Assembly (NCBI GenBank): GCA_017557405.1
Contig: JAFYYV010000014.1
Span: 1-32,758 of the forward strand
Source: Prevotella sp.
Lineage (GTDB): Bacteria > Bacteroidota > Bacteroidia > Bacteroidales > Bacteroidaceae
DNA length: 32,758 nt
Direction of reading: 5' to 3'
Of the stretch, positions 8,728-16,380 are shown piece after piece. The notes beneath the pieces were generated by a model. That model made no database searches, was not told the origin of the DNA, and worked only from the letters and a program-made list of their open reading frames with translations. A program made the translations under genes and the position numbers. How positions within the stretch are numbered: the stretch's first letter is position 1; every line of letters begins with the position of its first letter.

Positions 8728-9690
8728 ATGAAACGACTGCTCTTAACTTTATCCGTTTGCGCATTCTGCTTCACACTCTCATTGGCACAAACCAAACCCG
8801 TGAAGCAATGGGGACAATTGCAAGTGCGCGGTGCACAACTCTGCGACCAACAAGGAAATCCCGTCGTCTTGCGCGGTGTAAGCTTCGGATGGCACAACAT
8901 CTGGCCACGTTTCTACAACAAAAAAGCCGTACGCACATTGCATCGTGATTGGAACGCCACTGTCGTGAGAGCGGCAATGGGAGTGACTACGGTGGAAGAC
9001 AACTATCTTGAAAACCCGACATTCGCCCTGCAATGTGTGGAGCCTGTCATCAAGGCCGCCATCAAGGAAGGCATTTATGTCATCATCGACTGGCACGCTC
9101 ACGAGATGCACACGCAGAAAGCAAAGGAGTTCTTCTCCAAGATGGCTCAGAAATACGGCCGCTATCCCAACATCATCTACGAACTCTACAACGAACCCGT
9201 TGAAGACTCTTGGGAAAGCCTGAAACAATATGCCTCGGAAATCATCACAGAGATTCGCCGTTATGACCCTGACAACATCATCCTGATGGGTTGCCCGCAT
9301 TGGGACCAAGACATCCATCTGGTGGCCGAGAGTCCACTCACTGGCGTCTACAACGTGATGTACACCCTCCATTTCTACGCCTCCACCCACAAGGAATATC
9401 TTCGCGACCGCATGGAGGAAGCTGCAAAGAAAGGTTTGCCAATATTCGTGTCGGAAAGTGGAGTGACTGAAGCATCTGGAAATGGCAAGATTGATCCCGA
9501 GTCGCAGCAACTATGGCTCGACCGTATGGAGAAACTGAAAATCAGTTGGGTTTGTTGGAGCCTCAGCGACAAAGACGAGTCGTGCTCTATGCTACTGCCA
9601 CGAGCCACAGCCACAGGTCCGTGGGCTGACGACGTCATCAAACGCTCGGGCAAACTGACAAAAGGATACCTGTTGAAATACAACAAATAA
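8728..9690 (+). CDS. Secreted GH5 glucanase (cellulase family)
   Basis: A 320-residue protein with a signal peptide (cleavage likely after LSLAQ, residue 21). The rest is a single GH5 barrel: VVLRGVSFGWHN (46-57), YVIIDWHAH (117-125), IYELYNEPVEDSW with acid/base Glu156, YTLHFYAST with His215, PIFVSESG with nucleophile Glu243, and a late CWSLSDKDES. The order resembles bacterial endo-beta-1,4-glucanases of subfamily 2, although subfamily is an inference. No carbohydrate-binding module is present. It lies 60 bp after cdsA and ends at a strong terminator. Either readthrough from the housekeeping operon or an unrecognised promoter drives it. Confidence 0.92.
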   Translation: MKRLLLTLSVCAFCFTLSLAQTKPVKQWGQLQVRGAQLCDQQGNPVVLRGVSFGWHNIWPRFYNKKAVRTLHRDWNATVVRAAMGVTTVEDNYLENPTFALQCVEPVIKAAIKEGIYVIIDWHAHEMHTQKAKEFFSKMAQKYGRYPNIIYELYNEPVEDSWESLKQYASEIITEIRRYDPDNIILMGCPHWDQDIHLVAESPLTGVYNVMYTLHFYASTHKEYLRDRMEEAAKKGLPIFVSESGVTEASGNGKIDPESQQLWLDRMEKLKISWVCWSLSDKDESCSMLLPRATATGPWADDVIKRSGKLTKGYLLKYNK

Positions 9691-9691
9691 A

Positions 9692-9727
9692 ACAAAGGCC
9701 GCACCCTCGATTGGATGCGGCCTTCCT
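9692..9727. terminator. Terminator between GH5 and vWA genes
   Basis: AAGGCCGCA (9695-9703) pairs with TGCGGCCTT (9715-9723), with an 11-base loop and T-rich sequence following. The two flanking genes converge, so it likely serves both. Confidence 0.8.
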
Positions 9728-9746
9728 ATTTTGTCAAGCGTTCTCT

Positions 9747-10376
9747 TTATTTATCGTCATCCTCAAAGAATCTACCCACTGTTCTTTTCTTGCAACAGTA
9801 AACATCCTCGTTGTATCTCATTCGAGCCTTTCGTTCACGAGCGAACATGGCCGCTGTGCCCACTGCGTCCTGTTTGAATTCCAGATGTTCGTCGATACAC
9901 ATGGAATGAGCCATACCCTCCACATCCAGATTGTCGGTGCCAATCAACGTGAACGTCCATTTCTGCTCCTTCAGTTTCTCAATCAGATTGCGTACCATCT
10001 TCAACGTCCACTCTTCCGAGCTGTTCTCAAAGCCGTCGGTAATAATGGTCACCAGCACATTGTCGTCTTTGTCCACCTGCGCGTTGAGTTTGGAAACTGT
10101 TTTGCCAATGGCGTCATACAGAGGAGTAGCTGCACAAGGATTATATGCCTCCCATTTCAAGTCAAGTGCGTCCTTTGCCAAAGCATCGTTGTAATGCCAT
10201 TTCATATGATCGCTGTCAAAGGTGACTAATGTGACATGTTGTTCTGTGTCGGGGAACTTCTCCTGCATCGTTCTCACGGTACTCAAAGTCTCGTTCATAC
10301 CAGAGAAAGCCTGCTTGCGGATAACAGACATCGATCCGCTCTCATCTACGATAATCAAATTAAATACTTTTTTCAT
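9747..10376 (-). CDS. von Willebrand factor A domain protein
   Basis: A 209-residue protein that is essentially one vWA domain. It has no signal peptide or membrane segment, so it is cytoplasmic. The metal-ion-dependent adhesion site is complete: DESGS (Asp11, Ser13, Ser15), Thr84 in ATPLYDA and Asp114 in ITDGFENSS. The C-terminus is basic and then acidic (RFFEDDDK). Stand-alone cytoplasmic vWA proteins typically act in Mg-dependent protein-protein assembly and include the TerY family of stress-response operons. I cannot assign it to TerY on sequence alone. It is transcribed divergently from the sigma/macro fusion gene with 125 bp between the two starts, which suggests common regulation. Confidence 0.85.
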   Translation of the reverse strand: MKKVFNLIIVDESGSMSVIRKQAFSGMNETLSTVRTMQEKFPDTEQHVTLVTFDSDHMKWHYNDALAKDALDLKWEAYNPCAATPLYDAIGKTVSKLNAQVDKDDNVLVTIITDGFENSSEEWTLKMVRNLIEKLKEQKWTFTLIGTDNLDVEGMAHSMCIDEHLEFKQDAVGTAAMFARERKARMRYNEDVYCCKKRTVGRFFEDDDK

Positions 10377-10419
10377 AGTCTTGCATTTTTAAGTGAATAA
10401 TTGTTTTGCTGACCTCTTT

Positions 10420-10440
10420 ATTATCTTTAAAGACGATAAT
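10420..10440. promoter_or_regulatory. Inverted repeat in divergent intergenic region
   Basis: ATTATC (10420-10425) and GATAAT (10435-10440) flank nine A/T-rich bases. It sits between the divergent vWA and sigma/macro genes and could be an operator. The arms are short and A/T-rich, so chance is possible. Confidence 0.3.
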
Positions 10441-10474
10441 GAAAAAAAATTAAGGCAATGAGAAAAATTTTTTT

Positions 10475-10482
10475 TATCTTTG
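10475..10482 (+). promoter_or_regulatory. -7 element for sigma/macro fusion gene
   Basis: TATCTTTG matches TAnnTTTG, 19 bases before the ATG at 10502, giving a very short leader. No good -33 TTG was seen; the upstream stretch is A-rich. Confidence 0.6.
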
Positions 10483-10501
10483 CAATCAAAACCTACTAAC
10501 C

Positions 10502-11611
10502 ATGCTCAGCGACAACGAAATAATAGAAGGATTCCGTAGAGGAGACAGCTACATTTTCAAGCGGTATTTCTATGAATACTGCCAGGTGGCCTATTACATG
10601 TTCGACCAGAAATACGGGCTTAGCAAGAAGGAGAACCTCGATTTTATGTCGTTGGCTCATCAATATGCACTATACTTGATGGAGCATGACTGGGAACCGT
10701 TGGAAGACCGTGCACCCACAGTTTCACTTCGAACATGGATGGTAAACGGTTTCCGTTTTATCGTATTGGATGCTTTGAAATGGTACAAACGCGAATATGG
10801 TTCGTTGACCTACGAGGATTATCTCAAATCGTTCGACACGAGTCAAGACCTTCGATTGAATTTCAACAAACTCATCCTTGAGATTTGCGATTCCATGCCC
10901 CTTGAAAGGAATTCAAGAGAAATCCTCATCATGCTTCTTGTCAACGGATTCAAGACCAAAGAGATAGCGGCACAGATGGGCATCTCATCCGCTGCTGTGT
11001 CACAACGATACAACACCTTGAAGAAAAACTACATCATCCCTTATTTCAAAAAGAATTTCGATATGGACTTCGATATGCCTGAGGTGATGGAACCAGAAGC
11101 CGTTGTGTTCGAAGAGGCCAAATCCATGTCAGATATGTCAATGCCTGCGCCAGATTATTCAGAAATACGGCGTTCCCACCTTCCCAATATCTTTGGAAAG
11201 ATGGCCAAGAAAAGAAAACAAACAAAAGAAATCAATATGGAAAAGAAAAGAACTACGCCAGCATTTATACAAGAGCTGGCTCCAGGAGAGATTTTCGTGT
11301 TTGGCAGCAACCTACGAGGTATGCACGGCGGCGGTGCTGCTTACATTGCCTACCGTAAGTTCGGTGCAGTAATGGGACAAGGAGTGGGATTGCAAGGCCA
11401 AAGCTACGCCATCCCGACCATGCAAGGCGGTGTGGAAACCATCAAACCGTATGTGGATGAGTTCATCGCATTTGCCAAGCAGAACCCAGAACTGACATTC
11501 TTAGTCACAAGAATCGGATGCGGCATTGCTGGCTTCTCCAATAGTGAGATATCCCCACTTTTTGAAGCCGCGCACGATGTTGAAAACATCATTCTTCCCG
11601 AAGGATGGTGA
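10502..11611 (+). CDS. Sigma-70-like/HTH domain fused to macro-like A1S_2505-type domain
   Basis: A 369-residue two-part protein. Residues 1-190 resemble an extracytoplasmic-function-type sigma factor. There is a helical sigma2-like region (GFRRGDSYIFKRYF, then LRTWMVNGFRFIVLDALKW), and a sigma4-like helix-turn-helix at about 140-176 (KTKEIAAQMGISSAAVSQRY). Residues 191-245 are an acidic then basic linker. Residues 246-369 match the small macro-like phage-associated family called A1S_2505: FVFGSNLRGMHGGGAA, GLQGQSYAIPT, VTRIGCGIAGF and a final LPEGW. Such Gly-rich motifs suggest a nucleotide or ADP-ribose pocket, by inference. Met246 could serve as an internal start for the macro-like part alone. 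Function is unknown. It is divergent from the vWA gene. Confidence 0.8.
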   Translation: MLSDNEIIEGFRRGDSYIFKRYFYEYCQVAYYMFDQKYGLSKKENLDFMSLAHQYALYLMEHDWEPLEDRAPTVSLRTWMVNGFRFIVLDALKWYKREYGSLTYEDYLKSFDTSQDLRLNFNKLILEICDSMPLERNSREILIMLLVNGFKTKEIAAQMGISSAAVSQRYNTLKKNYIIPYFKKNFDMDFDMPEVMEPEAVVFEEAKSMSDMSMPAPDYSEIRRSHLPNIFGKMAKKRKQTKEINMEKKRTTPAFIQELAPGEIFVFGSNLRGMHGGGAAYIAYRKFGAVMGQGVGLQGQSYAIPTMQGGVETIKPYVDEFIAFAKQNPELTFLVTRIGCGIAGFSNSEISPLFEAAHDVENIILPEGW

Positions 11612-11652
11612 ATCTATTGCACTCAATTATGTAAGCATTTTGAGGTTGGGAA

Positions 11653-11762
11653 AAGTAGTGTTGTCATTGATGGTCTTTGACCGTCTCATTGCATAGCTTT
11701 GACCGCCTCATTGATAGTCTTTGACAACGTCATTTGTGGTCTTTGACAAAACTGAAACATTT
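11653..11762. repeat. 22-bp tandem repeat element, copy B
   Basis: CTTTGAC begins at 11675, 11697, 11719 and 11741, exactly every 22 bp. A weaker unit begins at 11653. Bases 11675-11708 equal the reverse complement of 4761-4794. Units decay to the right. The stretch 11612-11883 carries no gene; it holds this array and the terminator at 11793-11827. Confidence 0.85.
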
Positions 11763-11792
11763 CAATGAGAAAATAGTGTATTATCACCAAAA

Positions 11793-11827
11793 AAGTGGCG
11801 CTTTATATCAAGTATAAAACGCCACTT
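11793..11827. terminator. Bidirectional terminator
   Basis: AAGTGGCG (11793-11800) pairs with CGCCACTT (11820-11827), extended inward by TTTATA/TATAAA. The stem is flanked by A-runs on the left and a T-containing right side, and it lies between convergent genes. Confidence 0.75.
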
Positions 11828-11883
11828 CTATCATAAAAAACACATCCGATGCTTTTGAACAACAAAAGCAATCTTTCATGCGT

Positions 11884-12186
11884 TTATTTCATTTCAAATA
11901 GGTTGGTGAATCCTGTGATGTCGAACACTTTCTTCAAATCTTGGTTCAAACCTGTGATAAAGACATGACTCTTCTTCAAGGTTGCAGCCTTCAACACCCC
12001 GAGGAAAATTCGCAAACCACTGGATGAGATGTATTGGAGTTGCGTGCAATCGAGGATGATATCACGCCCTTCACAATCGTAAAGAGGTTTGATTTCCTGT
12101 TCGGTCTTCACCGCAGCAGCTGTGTCAAGTCGTCCTTGCAGCAATGCAACGATATTGTCGTTTTCGTATTGGATGATAGTCTCCAT
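11884..12186 (-). CDS. STAS-domain anti-sigma-factor antagonist (RsbV/SpoIIAA-like)
   Basis: A 100-residue single STAS domain, the usual size for RsbV/SpoIIAA proteins. In partner switching the unphosphorylated form binds the HATPase anti-sigma kinase and releases its partner. Phosphorylation blocks this. The phosphorylation loop is YISSSGLRIFL; Ser56, just before Gly57, aligns with the phosphorylated serine of SpoIIAA. The beta strand IILDCTQLQ and helix LKKVFDITGF fit the fold. It has no membrane segment. It is divergent from the ABC transporter gene. The PP2C-HATPase gene at 16381-18864 encodes the likely phosphatase and kinase for it. Confidence 0.9.
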   Translation of the reverse strand: METIIQYENDNIVALLQGRLDTAAAVKTEQEIKPLYDCEGRDIILDCTQLQYISSSGLRIFLGVLKAATLKKSHVFITGLNQDLKKVFDITGFTNLFEMK

Positions 12187-12234
12187 TCGCTTCGCTTTAT
12201 AAAAAATGATAAATGCCTATTATTTTTAACGGGA

Positions 12235-12242
12235 CAAAGTTA
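12235..12242 (-). promoter_or_regulatory. -7 element for the STAS gene
   Basis: TAACTTTG on the minus strand matches TAnnTTTG and gives a leader of about 45 nt. Confidence 0.55.
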
Positions 12243-12328
12243 GGAAAAAAGGGAAAACGTTGCCTGATTGTTTACTAAAAATTAGTGATTTTTAACTCAT
12301 GCGTCAACCTGCAATCAGTTTTATTTCG

Positions 12329-12336
12329 TAAATTTG
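12329..12336 (+). promoter_or_regulatory. -7 element for the ABC transporter gene
   Basis: TAAATTTG matches TAnnTTTG. The leader to the ATG at 12432 would be about 90 nt. No clear -33 box was seen. Confidence 0.55.
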
Positions 12337-12431
12337 CACGATAAAGAAGACCATTCACAATTAAAAACCATCAAATTCTGTAACAAGACAAAGTATAGAA
12401 AAGACCAACTGACAATCGAGATTAAGGAGAG

Positions 12432-15410
12432 ATGACTGACATTATACTTTCGAGCTTCCTTAGTTTGTTTGCCCTATTCGGCAAGGAGGAAGGTGTTGAT
12501 GAGTCACGAGCACGAAGGATGCTTGTGAGTTATCTTCGTCATCACTTCGGAATCAGGAATACGAGTGGTTATGTGGATTTCTATAGCGATATGCGAAGCG
12601 CCTATGAGTTGAGGGACGACCTTGACGACAACGCTGTTGTTGCATCAATTTGCGACAATCTGCATGGAAAAATCCGCAAGGAAGAAGGTTGGATGTTGCT
12701 GTTGCGCATCATGGAGTTTTGCGGCACGAACACACGCCACCCGATGTTCAAGACAATGGCTGAGAAGTTCGAGGTTTCAGAGAGGTTGTTCGACGACTTT
12801 GTTGACTATGTGGATGGGAAAGAATCGGAGCACGTGATGGTTTTGCATCCTGATGGTTTCGGGGGTGAGTTGAAGACGCTGCTGATTACAGATGAGGATG
12901 CTAATGATAAAGAGATAAGCGGCAGAAAACTGGTTTTCACTTATAATGGTGATGACAAGGTTCTACTGAACGACGTACCAGTGCTGGCTGGTGCCTATCA
13001 AGTGTGGTTGCAGAGCAGTGTCTTGAAGGGTGTCAGCGGCAAACCGCTCTACTATTCGTCAATCCTATCTGAATACAACCGAAGAGAAGAGAAAGGAGAA
13101 AAGAACGAAGAAAGCCGCGTGGTGTTCTGCGGACGGGATATAGAATTCCGCTTTCCCGGTAGTGATAATGGCGTGCACGGCTTGAGCTTCACGTTGCATG
13201 GTGGCGAATTGACGGCTATCATGGGCGGTTCAGGGGCAGGAAAGTCAACGCTATTATCGATTTTGAATGGAAGTTTGATTCCTGATGAGGGTAACTTGAC
13301 GATAAACGGCACTCCCCTGCTGTCTTCTGAAGGTGAGATGACGGATGAGAGAGTGAAGAACCTGATAGGCTATGTGCCGCAAGACGATTTGCTGATTGAG
13401 GAGCTGACGGTTTTCCAAAACCTCTATTATACAGCAAAACTTTGTTTCGCTTCCCTGACCGAGGATGAGATTGAGGAACGCGTGCTGAGAACGTTGAGAG
13501 ACTTGGATCTCGAGGGTGCGAAAGATTTGAAAGTGGGTTCGGCTATCAACAAATACATCAGCGGTGGTCAGCGCAAACGCTTGAATATCGCATTGGAACT
13601 GATTCGCGAACCATTGGTGCTGTTCCTTGATGAACCAACGTCGGGTTTGTCATCATCAGACACGGAGCGATTGATGAACTTGCTGAAAGAACAGACCTAC
13701 AAGGGGCGGCTGATCGTGTTAACCATCCACCAGCCATCGAGCGATGTATATAAGCTATTCGACCGTTTGTGGTTGCTTGACAAGGGAGGATATCCTGTCT
13801 TTGACGGCAATCCAATCGATGCTATCACCTATTTCAAAGAGGCTGCGGGATATGCTGATGCAGAAACGAGTGCATGTCCGACATGTGGGAATGTGAATCC
13901 TGAAATCATGTTGAACATCATCGAAGAGAGAGCCATCAGCAGTGGTGGTGAGACATCGGATGAAAGAAAGATGTCGCCTCAAGAGTGGCATGAACTCTAT
14001 CTGAATCAAAGGATGAAGAATGAAAGCCTGTCGGCTTTGTCTTCATCAAAAGCAGATTCGTCTTCTTCCGCCAATCTTCCTTCATCCCAGTTGAAGAAAC
14101 CAGGAAAACTAGAGCAGTTCATCATCTTCCTAAAGCGCAATTTGAAAACGAAGATCACGAATGTCCAGTATCTGTGTATCGCCTTGTTAGAGGCTCCTGT
14201 GCTGGCGGTGATTTGTGCTCTGCTGACTCGCTATGCTCCAAAGGAGGGCTACAGCGTGATGGAAAACAAAAACTTGGTGAGCTATCTTTTCATGTCGGTG
14301 ATTGTAGCGACATTCATTGGCATGAGCGGCAGCGCGGAAGAAATCATCAAGGATCGCGCCTTGCTGAAGAGAGAGAAATTCCTGCATCTGTCATATGGCA
14401 GCTATATATGGTCGAAGATTGTCTTCATGGCAGGCGTGTCGCTAATACAGACATTCCTGTTCATCGTGATTGGCAATAGCATTATGGGCCTGCATGGATT
14501 GTTTGGCACTTGGTGGCTGATATTGTTTGTCACAGCATTCCTTGCCAATCTGACTGGGTTGTTGTTGTCGCAATGTCTGAATTCGATTGTGGCCATCTAC
14601 ATCAGCATTCCTCTTCTGCTGATTCCGCAGATTCTGCTTTGCGGATTGGTGGTCAATTTCTCTGACTTGACACCAAAGAGCACGACGGGAAATGTACCCT
14701 TGATTGGCGACCTGATTCCTTCAAGATGGAGCTATGAGGCTTTGGCGGTCACGTCTTATACGGACAATGCTTATGAAAAGCCTTTCTTTGAGATGGACAA
14801 GGCTCGTCAGGAGAATCAGTTCTACAATGTTGGATTCTTGAAGGAACTCCAGTCACAACTTGAGACGATGAAGGATGAGGAACAACGTGGGAAGCCAGTT
14901 GACCCGACTCATTTGAGGGTGATACGCACGAATCTGCCCGTTCTGTCCGAATTCTGCGAGATGGCACCATATACGGGAGGCGAGGACTACGAGAGCCTGC
15001 ATGAATACATGAATGAGGCAGAGAAGATATTGTCGAAACGTGGCAACCAATGGACGCTCAAGAAGGACACCCTTGTGACAGCTTTTGTGAAGGAGAATGG
15101 TAAGGAGGGATTTCTCGAATTAAAGAGAAACAACTATAATATTAAACTCGAAGAGTTTGTCACAGGTGCAACAGAGAGGCGGCTATATGACGTCATTGAT
15201 GACCATATTGTGCCACGTAGTGGCATAATATATCTTCAACCATACAACAAAATGGGACGTGCTCCGTTTTATAGTAGTGAGAAGATATTGGGTAGCTGGC
15301 ATATCAAGACACTCTGGTTCAACATCGGTGTGCTCTTGCTGATGTCGGTCATTGCTGTGATTCTGCTATTAACCGACTATCCAGGCAGATACATGAGAAA
15401 AAACAATTGA
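12432..15410 (+). CDS. ABCG-type ABC transporter with extra N-terminal helical (TerB-like) domain
   Basis: A 992-residue fused ATPase-permease. Residues 1-130 are helical and acidic (FALFGKEEGVDESRARRML, KFEVSERLFDDFVDYVDG) and resemble TerB-type domains; this is my inference. Residues 135-230 form a beta-rich segment of unknown type. The ATPase has Walker A GGSGAGKST (265-273), signature ISGGQRKR (376-383), Walker B LVLFLDEP (395-402) and H-loop His433. A CPTCG motif (482-486) follows. The membrane part begins near 580 with five or six segments, a long hydrophilic loop before the last helix (about 960-985), and a short basic tail. The fusion order ATPase then permease is that of ABCG/ABC-2 half transporters. 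The substrate is unknown. The downstream lipoprotein gene, 51 bp away, may be cotranscribed. Confidence 0.88.
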   Translation: MTDIILSSFLSLFALFGKEEGVDESRARRMLVSYLRHHFGIRNTSGYVDFYSDMRSAYELRDDLDDNAVVASICDNLHGKIRKEEGWMLLLRIMEFCGTNTRHPMFKTMAEKFEVSERLFDDFVDYVDGKESEHVMVLHPDGFGGELKTLLITDEDANDKEISGRKLVFTYNGDDKVLLNDVPVLAGAYQVWLQSSVLKGVSGKPLYYSSILSEYNRREEKGEKNEESRVVFCGRDIEFRFPGSDNGVHGLSFTLHGGELTAIMGGSGAGKSTLLSILNGSLIPDEGNLTINGTPLLSSEGEMTDERVKNLIGYVPQDDLLIEELTVFQNLYYTAKLCFASLTEDEIEERVLRTLRDLDLEGAKDLKVGSAINKYISGGQRKRLNIALELIREPLVLFLDEPTSGLSSSDTERLMNLLKEQTYKGRLIVLTIHQPSSDVYKLFDRLWLLDKGGYPVFDGNPIDAITYFKEAAGYADAETSACPTCGNVNPEIMLNIIEERAISSGGETSDERKMSPQEWHELYLNQRMKNESLSALSSSKADSSSSANLPSSQLKKPGKLEQFIIFLKRNLKTKITNVQYLCIALLEAPVLAVICALLTRYAPKEGYSVMENKNLVSYLFMSVIVATFIGMSGSAEEIIKDRALLKREKFLHLSYGSYIWSKIVFMAGVSLIQTFLFIVIGNSIMGLHGLFGTWWLILFVTAFLANLTGLLLSQCLNSIVAIYISIPLLLIPQILLCGLVVNFSDLTPKSTTGNVPLIGDLIPSRWSYEALAVTSYTDNAYEKPFFEMDKARQENQFYNVGFLKELQSQLETMKDEEQRGKPVDPTHLRVIRTNLPVLSEFCEMAPYTGGEDYESLHEYMNEAEKILSKRGNQWTLKKDTLVTAFVKENGKEGFLELKRNNYNIKLEEFVTGATERRLYDVIDDHIVPRSGIIYLQPYNKMGRAPFYSSEKILGSWHIKTLWFNIGVLLLMSVIAVILLLTDYPGRYMRKNN

Positions 15411-15461
15411 CAACAAATAATATATATTCAATAATTAATTCACAACAAAAACCAAAACAAA

Positions 15462-16259
15462 ATGAAGAAACTATCGATTTTCGCTGTCGCATTAGCAGCA
15501 ATGGCTTTCACTGCATGTGGAGGCAACAAGAGTGCAAAAACCGAAGAGGCTGCTCCTGAAAAAAGCTTTGAGCAAGAGCAGGTTGAAGCCAAGATCAAGA
15601 TGGAACTCGACAGTCTCGCTGCCGAGCTTGGCAAGTTGAAGGATCTCCCCATCGTGAAAGAGGATGATGGTGTGAAACTGACTGACCAGGAGAAGCAGGT
15701 GAAGCCTGACTATCTGCTGAGCGCCGCTGTGGCTGAGAACGCTGCCACACTGGCTGAGAAGTATCGCATGATTAGTGCATTGAGCGTGGACAAGACCATC
15801 GCAGCCATGTACGACATGCCTACGGATGAATATCAAGCAGCTGTAGCAAAACTGATTGCTGACGTTGACGATCCCTCGTTCAAGGACATCAATGACACAG
15901 CTTCCATCTTCAAAACAGGACAGGAGCTCTACACAGCAATGGAACAGAACGGCCGCATCAACAACTATTGGCAGATGGTAGCTGCTTCACTGGTGGAAGA
16001 GATCTATGTGATGTCGCAGAACTCTGAGAAGTTCCTCAAGGCCTTCGATGACGACGCTGCTGCTAACGTCACATACCGCATCGTCCTCTTGTCTGACGCC
16101 GTTTCTCGTCTGCAGGAGTATGATCCTGAAATTGAGCCTATTGCCAAAGCTATTGAGGCTCTTAAGCCACTGAATGCCGTCTCGGTTGATCAGCTGAAGA
16201 CTCAGTTGGCAGAAACAAAGGACAAGATTGTTGAGGCCCGCAACAGTCTCATCAAATAA
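15462..16259 (+). CDS. Lipoprotein of unknown function
   Basis: A 265-residue protein with a lipoprotein signal (MKKLSIFAVALAAMAFTACGG; lipobox TAC with Cys19). The mature part is acidic and almost entirely helical, with regular Leu/Ala heptads (about 40-60, 90-130, 190-260), so a helical bundle is likely. I do not recognise a family. It lies 51 bp after the transporter gene in the same direction, and an exported helical partner of the transporter is a reasonable but untested idea. A strong terminator follows. Confidence 0.85.
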   Translation: MKKLSIFAVALAAMAFTACGGNKSAKTEEAAPEKSFEQEQVEAKIKMELDSLAAELGKLKDLPIVKEDDGVKLTDQEKQVKPDYLLSAAVAENAATLAEKYRMISALSVDKTIAAMYDMPTDEYQAAVAKLIADVDDPSFKDINDTASIFKTGQELYTAMEQNGRINNYWQMVAASLVEEIYVMSQNSEKFLKAFDDDAAANVTYRIVLLSDAVSRLQEYDPEIEPIAKAIEALKPLNAVSVDQLKTQLAETKDKIVEARNSLIK

Positions 16260-16323
16260 TGACTGTCCTTTTCCAATTCGCAATTTAGCAAACTAACGGA
16301 GATCAACTCCATCATTCATAACG

Positions 16324-16356
16324 AAAGGGTCCGTACAGCATTTGTACGGACCCTTT
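16324..16356. terminator. Terminator between lipoprotein and PP2C genes
   Basis: A perfect 14-bp stem pairs 16324-16337 with 16343-16356 around GCATT. It has A-rich and T-rich flanks and separates convergent genes. Confidence 0.9.
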
Positions 16357-16380
16357 TGTATATTATCAATGGAGACAATC

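Noticed and set aside
8728-9690. Polysaccharide utilisation locus around the GH5 and GH31 genes
   Set aside because: No SusC/SusD, hybrid two-component or anti-sigma/ECF pair of the usual type adjoins them, and they sit in separate transcription units.
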